Assembly: GCA_009927195.1 (NCBI GenBank)
Contig: RFNL01000226.1
Location: 1 to 6,958, forward strand
Origin: Betaproteobacteria bacterium
GTDB lineage: Bacteria > Pseudomonadota > Gammaproteobacteria > Burkholderiales > Burkholderiaceae_C
Reading direction: 5' to 3'
Length of the DNA: 6,958 bases
The first letter of the stretch is position 1; every line of letters starts with the position of its first letter. A model generated the notes under the pieces. It made no database searches. It worked only from the letters and a program-made list of their open reading frames with translations, and was not told where the DNA came from. This document shows positions 1 through 6,434 of this stretch, in pieces. A program made the translations under genes and the position numbers.

Positions 1-20
1 GCGGCGAGTTCAAAGGTATC

Positions 21-1318
21 TCACTCAGCCGTGCCTGAGGCTGGGGCCGTCTGTGGCAAACGCACCTGGGTCAGCAACAACAGGCCCAGGGCAAACAAAA
101 TGGCCGTGCTGACCAAGGCCATTCGCTGATTGCCGTCGCTGGCCCAAGTGACCACGCCATACAACAAGGGCCCGAACACGCTGGCCAAGCGCACGGCAAA
201 GGTCCAAGCGCCAAAGTAAACCGCCAATCGATCGGGCGGTGCAAACAGACCTACCATGGCCCGGCCACAGGATTGGCTGGCGCCCATGCTCAAACCGGCC
301 AAAGTGGCCGCGCCCCAAAAAGAAAGTTTGTCGGTGGCGGCAGCGGCCCAAAAACAAGTGATACACCACACCACCAAGGTCAGGGCCAGGGCGCGGCGAT
401 GCCCAAATCGGTCCTGGGCATGACCCAACACCAGCGCACCCAAAGCAGCGGCAATGTTGAGCAGAAACACCATCAGCATGGTCTCGGTGGTTTCAAAGCC
501 CATGACCGTTTGGGCATAGATGGCGGCCAAGGCAATTGCCACCGCCACCCCCGCTTGGTAGGCCACGGTGCAGGCCAGCAGCCACCCAAAAGACGCTTGC
601 GTTGACACCTCGGCCCAAATGCTGCGCCATTGCACCCACCAGTTGCGGAGCAAGCCACCCCCCCAATGGACTGGTGAATCCTGCGGCACAGCGCGTTCGC
701 GCAAACAGGCAAAAGTGACCCCACTGGCCAAGACAAAGACCGCCGCCGTGATCAGCATGGTGATGGGCACAAACTGGCCCGCCGTTTGGCCTTGGGCTTG
801 AGCCCAAAACACATAAGCCAAACACAGCCCTAGGGTGAGCATTCCCCCCACATAGCCCCAGGCCCAGCCCCAGGCACTGACGCGGCCCATGGCATCGGGA
901 GGGGCTAACTCTGGCAAAAAAGCGGCCGCCAAAGATTCACCGTAAGCGAAAAACATTTGGGACAGCGCCATCAACAACCGGCCCACAACACATCGCCGGC
1001 CCCCACCGTCGCCAGCGCTGCGGTGCACACCACACAGCCCACGGTGCTGATGAGCAAGGCGGGTTTTTTGGCGGCTCTGTCATCGGCCCAAGCGCTGATG
1101 GTGGGCAGGCTGAGCATGACCAGCGCATGCGACAGCGACAGCGAGAAAGTCCATGCCAAGGTGGCCCAATCCGCACCAGCGGCCACCACACCCACAAAAT
1201 AGGCTGAGAACACAGCGGTCAGCACCACCGTGGCATAGCCCGAGTTGGCGAAATCGTACATGGCCCAGCCCAGCAAATCGCGCCGGGTCACGCCGGGGTT
1301 CAAAGGCAAGGGGCTCAC
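21..1318 (-). pseudogene. UMF1/Atg22-like MFS permease, interrupted by an apparent one-base frameshift
   Basis: This is a membrane transporter of the major facilitator superfamily, probably of the UMF1 (Atg22-like) branch; its substrate is unknown. The N-terminal part (971-1318) starts at GTG 1318 and carries LLGWAMYDFANSGYATVV at residues 15-32, a hallmark of UMF1 proteins. It also has a motif-A-like loop, SAWADDRAAKKP, at residues 75-86. It stops at TGA 971-973. The remainder continues in another frame from about 980 to TGA 21-23, with repeated hydrophobic segments and a second DRFGHRR loop. Adding one base near 974-985, for example making GGT-TTG from GGTTG, joins the two parts into about 432 residues, a normal length for the family. 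The GTG directly abuts the TGA of the upstream gene and has no clear Shine-Dalgarno, so translation is probably coupled. The gene may be a true pseudogene or intact with a sequencing error. The family call is firm; the status is not. Confidence 0.8.
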
Positions 1319-1942
1319 TCAGTGCAGGTGACGTGGCTTGCGTGGGCCGCCATGGCCGGGGTTACCACCCGGCCCACGGGGTGGCCGATCCAATCGCATG
1401 GAGTTGACCAAGGCATCGAAACGACCCGAAAACAACTTATCGATTTCAGCCACCACACCCCCCAACTCTGAGCCGTCAAAGTGGCGCTCCATCATGTGGA
1501 TGATATCGCTGACCAGCAAATCGCGCTGCACTTGCATGATGGCTGCGGGGCTGGGGCCGACAAACAGCATCAAAAAGTCATCGCGCGACTCGCCTTCAAC
1601 AGGGCCGTCCTCTTGGTCGAATTCGGTGTCGTAAAAAGTGACCTCGATGGAGGCACCGGCCAAGGTCAGTTCGTTCAAATTCATGCACATGTCGTCCAGG
1701 CATTGGCGGAAATCATCGTCGCCCGCCACTGTCCAGCACATGCGCAGCACTTTATCGGCCTCGTCAAAGTGCAAGCCCGGCTCCTCCTCGTAAGCACTGA
1801 CTGCGCCTTCGGTCAATGACTTGGCTCCGGCGTATTTCCACAGGGGGCGCAAGGCCTCGTGCAGTTGCTGCAAACCAACCTCTTCACGCAAAGGCACATC
1901 ACCATGGAGGTGGATTTCAAAGGGCTGGTTGTATCGCGGCAT
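1319..1942 (-). CDS. Conserved hypothetical protein of Burkholderiales (possibly the DUF6806 family)
   Basis: The product has 207 residues and no known function. It begins MPRYNQPFEIHLHGDV, a likely beta strand, followed by helices and an acidic middle (residues 105-122, rich in D and E). A well-formed hydrophobic and helical core follows: DDFLMLFVGPSPAAIMQVQR at 121-140 and MMERHFDGSELGGVVAEIDK at 150-169. The last 22 residues form a basic tail rich in Gly, Pro, Arg and His that may be disordered. There is no signal peptide or membrane segment, so it is probably cytoplasmic. From memory, similar proteins occur across Burkholderia and relatives, and the DUF6806 name is a recollection. The frame is open upstream to 2140, but that extension is translated tRNA sequence, so I start at ATG 1942, which has an AGAAAG Shine-Dalgarno 9 bases upstream. 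It lies between tRNA-Leu and the UMF1 permease, probably on one transcript. Confidence 0.82.
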   Translation of the reverse strand: MPRYNQPFEIHLHGDVPLREEVGLQQLHEALRPLWKYAGAKSLTEGAVSAYEEEPGLHFDEADKVLRMCWTVAGDDDFRQCLDDMCMNLNELTLAGASIEVTFYDTEFDQEDGPVEGESRDDFLMLFVGPSPAAIMQVQRDLLVSDIIHMMERHFDGSELGGVVAEIDKLFSGRFDALVNSMRLDRPPRGPGGNPGHGGPRKPRHLH

Positions 1943-1951
1943 GGCTAAATT

Positions 1952-1957
1952 CTTTCT
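1952..1957 (-). promoter_or_regulatory. Ribosome binding site of the 207-residue protein, touching the tRNA CCA end
   Basis: On the minus strand the sequence AGAAAG ends 9 bases before ATG 1942. It is the only purine-rich tract between the tRNA and this start. Its first A is the last base of the encoded tRNA CCA tail. It is a weak match to the Shine-Dalgarno consensus, but it supports the ATG at 1942 over any upstream start. Confidence 0.5.
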
Positions 1958-2049
1958 GGTGCCCGGGACCGGAATCGAACCGGTACGCCCCTTTTCAGGA
2001 AAGCGGCGGATTTTAAGTCCGCTGTGTCTACCAATTTCACCACCCGGGC
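1957..2049 (-). tRNA. tRNA-Leu (anticodon UAA)
   Basis: This is a type II tRNA with an encoded CCA (1957-1959) and discriminator A (1960). The acceptor arms GCCCGGG (2043-2049) and CCCGGGC (1961-1967) pair perfectly. The D arm has a GTG/CAC stem around a loop containing TTGGTAG. The anticodon stem GCGGA/TCCGC encloses the loop CTTAAAA, giving UAA and therefore reading UUA and UUG leucine codons. A long variable arm of about 20 bases, typical of Leu and Ser tRNAs, precedes the T arm ACCGG-TTCGATT-CCGGT. The 90-base body without CCA is within the range for tRNA-Leu. No terminator is visible after it, so the transcript probably runs on into the 207-residue protein gene 14 bases downstream. Confidence 0.97.
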
Positions 2050-2064
2050 CATGGAGGATCGAGC

Positions 2065-2070
2065 ATTGTC
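2065..2070 (-). promoter_or_regulatory. Candidate -10 element of the tRNA-Leu promoter
   Basis: The minus strand reads GACAAT here, a 4-of-6 match to TATAAT. It is followed by a GC-containing segment (GCTCG) like the discriminators of stringently controlled stable-RNA promoters. Transcription would start near 2058, giving a leader of about 9 bases before the mature tRNA 5' end at 2049. No good -35 box is found at the right spacing (the region reads CAGGAA or AGGAAC), so this is tentative. Confidence 0.3.
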
Positions 2071-2121
2071 GCAAACTTCGATGCAGGTTCCTGCCACTGT
2101 CTCGTGCGATGATGCGCATCC

Positions 2122-3365
2122 ATGTCATACCCCCAAGCAACCCACCCTCATGAACGCTGGATATTGTGGGTACTGGCCGGCATTCAGTTCAGCCACATCG
2201 TCGACTTCATGATCATGATGCCGCTGGGGCCTCAAATCACCCGTCAGTTCGACATCGGTGACGCAGCCTTTGGCTTTTTGGTGTCCGCCTACACCTGGGC
2301 CGCCGCTATTTCAGGATTGGTGGCCTCCGCTTATGTGGACCGGTTTGACCGCAAACGCTTGCTGCTGGTTTTGTTTGTGGCCTTTGCCATTGCCACCTTG
2401 GGTTGTGCCGTGGCCTGGAGTTACGCCAGTCTGGTGGCCGCACGCATTGCCACAGGCTTTTCGGAGGTGTGCTGTCTGCACTGGTGCAAACCATGGTGGC
2501 CGAGTTGATTCCTTTTGAACGGCGGGGTCGCGCCATGTCGATCATTTTGTCGGCCTTTTCACTGGCCACCGTGGTGGGTGTGCCTTCGAGTTTGTTCATT
2601 GCCGCCTGGTCGAGTTGGCACATGCCGTTTGTGGCGATTGCAGTGATGGGTTTGCTTTTGTCTGTGCTGGCTTGGCGCGTTTTGCCCCGCATGCGCGGCC
2701 ACTTGCAAAGCCATGACAGGCCTGCCGTTCTCGCCATGTTGACCAGTGTGCTGGCCGATGTGAACCACCGCTGGGCTTTTTTGTTTTCGGCCTTAATGAT
2801 GTTCACAGGTTTTGCGGTCATCCCCTACATCACAATTTACCTGCAAACCAATGTGGGCTTGAACAAGCAAGAAGTACCGCTGATTTATTTGTTTGGCGGG
2901 GCTGCCACGTTGTTCACCGCGCGCTGGATTGGCAAGCTCAGCGATCGGCATGGCAAGGTGTTCATGTTCAGCGCACTGGCCGCTTTGGTGGTGCTGCCCT
3001 TACAAGTTTTGACGCATTTGGGCGCGGTGGCATTGCCCTGGGTGATTGGCTTGAACACCGTGATGTTTGTGGTGCTCAGCGGACGCATGATTCCCGGCAT
3101 GGCCTTGGTGGGGGCATCGGCCAATCCGGAGGTGCGCGGCAGCTTCATGGCCATCAACAGCGCGGTGCAGTCGCTCAGCATGGGTGCTGCGGCCTTTGTG
3201 GGCGGGCTGATCATTTCACGCGATGCGCAAGGCATGGTGCAAAACTACGGCTGGAATGCCATGGTGGGCAGCGTGGCGAGTTTGCTGTCGATCTGGGTGG
3301 TGCGCCGCCTGGTGGTGCGCGGCACCGGCCCGATCATCAATCAGCCTTCGCCCCCGAAGCCTTGA
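2122..3365 (+). pseudogene. DHA1-type MFS permease, interrupted by an apparent one-base frameshift in a T run
   Basis: This is a 12-helix major facilitator, probably a drug or metabolite exporter of the DHA1 (AraJ-like) type; the substrate cannot be told. Residues 12-35 form the first helix with HIVDFMIMMPLGPQ. Motif A appears as AYVDRFDRKR at 70-79 and again in the second half as GKLSDRHGK. The first frame runs 2122-2508. At the T run 2458-2461 homology leaves it (ARIATGFS) and resumes in the next frame (GGVLSALVQTMVAE), which stays open to TGA 3363-3365. One extra T would give GGC-TTT-TTC-GGA and a single 414-residue protein, normal for the family. ATG 2122 has no recognisable Shine-Dalgarno, but the residues after it align with how such proteins begin. 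The 3' end overlaps the convergent Bug gene. It may be a recent pseudogene or carry a sequencing error. Confidence 0.82.
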
Positions 3366-4314
3366 CGATGGGGCCCCAACGGGTCACTTCGGCGCGGTTC
3401 ATTTCGGCCATTTGGGCCGGCCCATACCCCATGATGTTGTAGCCCATGTCGGTCATGCGCTTGACGTAATCCGGCGACTTCGTGCCTTTGATGGCTTCGC
3501 TGCTGAGCTTGGCGATGATCTCCGCTGGCGTTCCAGCAGGCACCGACAAACCAAACCACACACCTGATTCGTAATTGGCCACACCAGCCTCGGCAATGGT
3601 GGGCAGATCGGGCAGAGCCGGATCGCGCTTGGCACCGGTGGTGGCCAAGGCGCGCAATTTACCGGCCTTGATGTGGGGCAATACCGATGGGATGTTGTCA
3701 AACATCATCATCACCTGGCCACCGAGCAAATCGTTGACCGCAGGCGCGCTGCCTTTGTAGGGTATGTGCAGCATATTGGCGCCGGTAAGGTACTTGAACA
3801 TCTCGCCCGACATGTGGATGCTGGTGCCGCTGCCGCTGGAGGCGTAATTGACCTGCATTGAAGGGTTCTTGGCCATGGCAATCACCTCGGCCACGCTATG
3901 GGCCTTGACCGAAGGGTGCAGCACCAGCACATTGTTGAGTGAGACCAAAGCGGCCACAGGAACAAGGTCTTTGTTGGGGTCGAAAGGCATCTTGGCGTAC
4001 AAAGCGGGGTTGATGCCTTGAATGCCACTGGTGGTCATGAAAATGGTGTAACCATCGGGCGCGGCGCGTGCGGCCTCTGCGCCGCCGATGTTGCCTCCTG
4101 CGCCCGGGCGGTTTTCAACGGTGACGGGCTGACCCAGGTTTTTAGACAACTCGTTGGCAATGGCACGTGAAGCAATGTCCACCGCACCCGCGGGCGGAAA
4201 GGGACAAATCAGGCGGATGGGCTTGTTGGGAAAGCCCTGGGCCAAAGCGCAATGGCCCCACGCGGTCATGGCCAGTGCGGCCAGCACAGTGAGTCTTCGG
4301 TGGTATGAGCGCAT
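3337..4314 (-). CDS. Bug-family (TctC-like) periplasmic solute-binding protein
   Basis: This is an extracytoplasmic binding protein of the tripartite tricarboxylate transporter family, which usually captures small carboxylates in the periplasm. The start I choose, ATG 4314, has the Shine-Dalgarno AAAGGA 6 bases upstream and gives 325 residues. A start at 4347 would add 11 residues in front of the signal peptide and has no good ribosome site. Residues 1-25 form a Sec signal peptide (RR-rich start, hydrophobic core, ALA before Q26). The mature part opens with FPNKPIRLICPFPPAGAVDIASR-type sequence: the PPAGAVD loop at 40-46 is the usual ligand carboxylate-binding site. NRPGAGGNIG at 68-77, DGYT at 87-90 and PYKGSAPAVNDLLGGQ at 185-200 are further family signatures. 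No tctA or tctB membrane genes lie nearby, so this is an orphan binding protein, common in Burkholderiales. The ligand is unknown. Confidence 0.92.
   Translation of the reverse strand: MRSYHRRLTVLAALAMTAWGHCALAQGFPNKPIRLICPFPPAGAVDIASRAIANELSKNLGQPVTVENRPGAGGNIGGAEAARAAPDGYTIFMTTSGIQGINPALYAKMPFDPNKDLVPVAALVSLNNVLVLHPSVKAHSVAEVIAMAKNPSMQVNYASSGSGTSIHMSGEMFKYLTGANMLHIPYKGSAPAVNDLLGGQVMMMFDNIPSVLPHIKAGKLRALATTGAKRDPALPDLPTIAEAGVANYESGVWFGLSVPAGTPAEIIAKLSSEAIKGTKSPDYVKRMTDMGYNIMGYGPAQMAEMNRAEVTRWGPIVKASGAKAD
3343..3362. other. Hairpin within the overlap of two convergent genes
   Basis: AGCCTTCG (3343-3350) and CGAAGCCT (3355-3362) form an 8-bp stem with one mismatch around a CCCC loop. It sits inside the 29-bp overlap of the permease and Bug gene 3' ends and could hinder transcription in both directions. 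No T tract follows on either strand, so it is not a standard intrinsic terminator. GGGGCCCC follows at 3370-3377. Confidence 0.35.
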
Positions 4315-4372
4315 GAAAATTCCTTTGATCCAAATATTTTTTGACATCCTACTCGCCTTGCGCGCTCATACC
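4302..4372. repeat. 11-bp perfect inverted repeat flanking the Bug gene start
   Basis: GGTATGAGCGC at 4302-4312 is repeated in inverted form as GCGCTCATACC at 4362-4372, with 49 bases between. The right arm is in the leader. The left arm covers the last base of the ATG and codons 2-4. The Shine-Dalgarno and most of the start codon lie in the loop. It could be an mRNA stem that controls translation, a pair of DNA operator sites, or chance. Confidence 0.6.
4321..4326 (-). promoter_or_regulatory. Ribosome binding site of the Bug protein gene
   Basis: The minus strand reads AAAGGA, then ATTTTC, then ATG. The strength and the 6-base spacing decide for the start at 4314 over the in-frame ATG at 4347. 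Confidence 0.7.
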
Positions 4373-4420
4373 CAGGCTGCCGAGCTGCTAAGGGCTGCAA
4401 CTGGCCTAGGAAAAACCCGC

Positions 4421-4444
4421 AAAAAAACCCGCGCAAGGCGGGTT
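4421..4444 (-). terminator. Intrinsic terminator of the polysaccharide operon
   Basis: On the minus strand AACCCGC (4438-4444) pairs perfectly with GCGGGTT (4426-4432) around a 5-base loop, and a run of seven Ts (4421-4427) overlaps and follows the 3' arm. It lies about 20 bases past the dehydratase stop codon. Just beyond it, the 3' arm and T tract occur a second time (GCGGGTTTTT, 4411-4420). This copy could pair with the same 5' arm as a back-up. Confidence 0.88.
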
Positions 4445-4463
4445 GTTTGGGCACCAGAGGGTG

Positions 4464-6431
4464 TCAGACCACGTTCTTTTCGTATTCGGCCTCTTGGGCC
4501 AGGTGCACCCAGTCCACGATGTCGCCGCTGGGCTGATAGCCGATGACCAGTTGCTCCAGCATTCGCCGCAACACGCCCACATCGTTGACATCCAATGCCA
4601 CTTGCATGGCAATCAAGCGGTCTTGTAATTCGGCCCAGGGGATTTTTTCTTCGTTTGCTTTCATGATGCGCGGGTGCAAAGTGGCTTGTGGGTCATGGCC
4701 AATCAGCAACTCTTCATACAGCTTTTCGCCCGGGCGCAAACCAGTGACTTCGATGGCGATGTCACCATCGGGGTTGTCGTCGGTGCGCTGCGTCAGACCA
4801 GACAGTTCGATCATGCGCTGGGCCAAATCCATGATCTTGACCGACTCGCCCATGTCAAGCACAAACACATCGCCACCCTTGGCCATGGCACCGGCTTGAA
4901 TGACCAATTGCGCCGCCTCAGGAATGGTCATGAAAAAGCGGGTCACCTCTGGATGGGTCAAGGTGATGGGGCCTCCGTTTTTGATTTGCTGTCGGAACTT
5001 GGGCACCACCGATCCCGATGAGCCAAGCACATTGCCAAAGCGGACCATGGAAAAAATGGTGTTGCACTCCGTGCTGGCCAAACCTTGCAAAACCAATTCA
5101 GCCAAACGCTTGCTTGCGCCCATGATGTTGGTGGGCCGTACGGCCTTGTCGGTGCTGACCAACACCATGTCCGACACCCCTTGCTCGGCAGCCAGCTGGG
5201 CCACCGTCCAAGTGCCCCACACATTGTTTTTCAAGGCCTCAGCCGGGTTGTGCTCCACCAAAGGAACATGCTTGTAAGCAGCGGCGTGGTAGATGGTGTC
5301 CGGTTTCCAGGTGGTGATGATCTCTCTCATCCGCTCGACATCGCGCACCGATGCCAACAAAGGCACCAACATGGGGGCGCCCTCGCCCATCAACTGGGCT
5401 TTATCAAGCAATTCCTGATGAACCTCGTAGAGTGCAAATTCGCTTTGATCTACCAACAGCAAGGTATGGGGTTTGAGCTTGAGCAACTGGCGGCACAACT
5501 CGCTGCCAATTGATCCACCAGCGCCGGTGATGAGCACCACCTTGCGGGTGACGTTGCGCCCGAGCAAGATGTGGTTGGGCGGCACCGATTCGCGACCCAG
5601 CAAATCATCGATGTCGAGCTCCCGAAGGTCTGCCGTGCTGACCTTGCCTTGGGCCAACTCCATCACGCTGGGCAAGGTGCGCACAGATACCTTGGCCTGC
5701 TGCATCAATGACAAGATTTCGTTGCGCCGCTTGCGATTGGCCGATGGCAAGGCGAGCAATACATCGCTGATGCCCAAAGATGTCACCAAAGCGGATAAAT
5801 CCTGCGGGTTGTAAATGGGCAAAGCATTGAGCACATGGCCATGCAAACGGTCGTCGTCGTCCAAATAGCCCACGACCCGCATTTCATAGCTATTGGCCAA
5901 GGCATTGGCGAGTTGGCGTCCAGCCGAACCAGCGCCATAAATGAGCACCTTGGGCAAGCTACCCAGCTTGAGCTGAGACAGGTAAAGCCCGCCCAACCAA
6001 TAACGCGCCAAGGCGCGCGATGAACCAATCAAGAACAACACCAACAGCGGCTGGATCAGCCCAACGGTGCGAGGCACACCTGACACCCCCATCAAGGTGA
6101 AAATGGACAGGTAAATCAGGGCGTACAGCCCGACGGCTTTGCCGACCGTGACCAAGGCGGGCCAACCCGAATAGCGAAAAATGGCCCGATACAACCCAAA
6201 CACCACAAAAACCGGCAAGGCCAACAACAAAGAGGCCAGCGTGGGAATCAAGGGCCTGAATTCGGCATGCGACGACAAAGCCACCCATTCGCCCAAACGC
6301 AGGTAAAAAGCGAGCGATACCGCTACCACACACAGACTGGCATCGACCAGCAACACAATGATCCGCTTGATGGTGCGCGGCAAGGCCAGGGTGGGCATGG
6401 CGGCGGCGACAAAGGGGTTATGAAGGTTCAT
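4464..6431 (-). CDS. Membrane-bound nucleotide-sugar 4,6-dehydratase (WbpM/CapD/PglF type)
   Basis: This family converts UDP-GlcNAc to a UDP-4-keto-6-deoxy sugar, the first step towards sugars such as QuiNAc, FucNAc or bacillosamine in O-antigen, capsule or glycoprotein glycans. The 655 residues show about four membrane helices (roughly 21-43, 61-83, 95-117, 123-140). A first nucleotide-binding fold follows with YGAGSAGRQ at 165-173, then the catalytic extended SDR domain with TGAGGSIG at 302-309, HAAAYKHVP at 382-390, STDKA at 426-430 and RPGEKLYEE at 566-574. The usual SDR Tyr of YxxxK is Met here (M437, K441), as known for the long WbpM-like dehydratases. The length is normal for this long class. 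ATG 6431 lies 3 bases after the stop of the sugar transferase, with only a poor Shine-Dalgarno, suggesting coupled translation. The exact sugar product cannot be told from sequence alone. Confidence 0.93.
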   Translation of the reverse strand: MNLHNPFVAAAMPTLALPRTIKRIIVLLVDASLCVVAVSLAFYLRLGEWVALSSHAEFRPLIPTLASLLLALPVFVVFGLYRAIFRYSGWPALVTVGKAVGLYALIYLSIFTLMGVSGVPRTVGLIQPLLVLFLIGSSRALARYWLGGLYLSQLKLGSLPKVLIYGAGSAGRQLANALANSYEMRVVGYLDDDDRLHGHVLNALPIYNPQDLSALVTSLGISDVLLALPSANRKRRNEILSLMQQAKVSVRTLPSVMELAQGKVSTADLRELDIDDLLGRESVPPNHILLGRNVTRKVVLITGAGGSIGSELCRQLLKLKPHTLLLVDQSEFALYEVHQELLDKAQLMGEGAPMLVPLLASVRDVERMREIITTWKPDTIYHAAAYKHVPLVEHNPAEALKNNVWGTWTVAQLAAEQGVSDMVLVSTDKAVRPTNIMGASKRLAELVLQGLASTECNTIFSMVRFGNVLGSSGSVVPKFRQQIKNGGPITLTHPEVTRFFMTIPEAAQLVIQAGAMAKGGDVFVLDMGESVKIMDLAQRMIELSGLTQRTDDNPDGDIAIEVTGLRPGEKLYEELLIGHDPQATLHPRIMKANEEKIPWAELQDRLIAMQVALDVNDVGVLRRMLEQLVIGYQPSGDIVDWVHLAQEAEYEKNVV

Positions 6432-6434
6432 GGC

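Noticed and set aside
1957..2049. tRNA-Leu as an integration site for a genomic island
   Set aside because: No integrase, no direct repeat of the tRNA 3' end and no foreign-looking genes are present nearby.
1943..2140. An N-terminal extension of 66 residues to the 207-residue protein in the same open frame
   Set aside because: It is translated tRNA-Leu sequence plus leader. The protein-like homology and the ribosome site begin at ATG 1942.
2455..2465. Programmed -1 frameshifting as the explanation for the broken permease
   Set aside because: The site (C-TTT-TCG) is not a canonical slippery heptamer and no stimulatory structure is evident. MFS permeases are not known to use it.
4341..4346. 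A perfect TTGACA on the plus strand
   Set aside because: No -10 box lies 16-18 bases downstream, and no plus-strand gene follows it.
4464..6431. Long open frames antisense to the dehydratase and to the other genes
   Set aside because: They show the low-complexity composition expected from GC-rich codon bias, lack ribosome sites and have no recognisable domains, while the opposite strand encodes conserved proteins.
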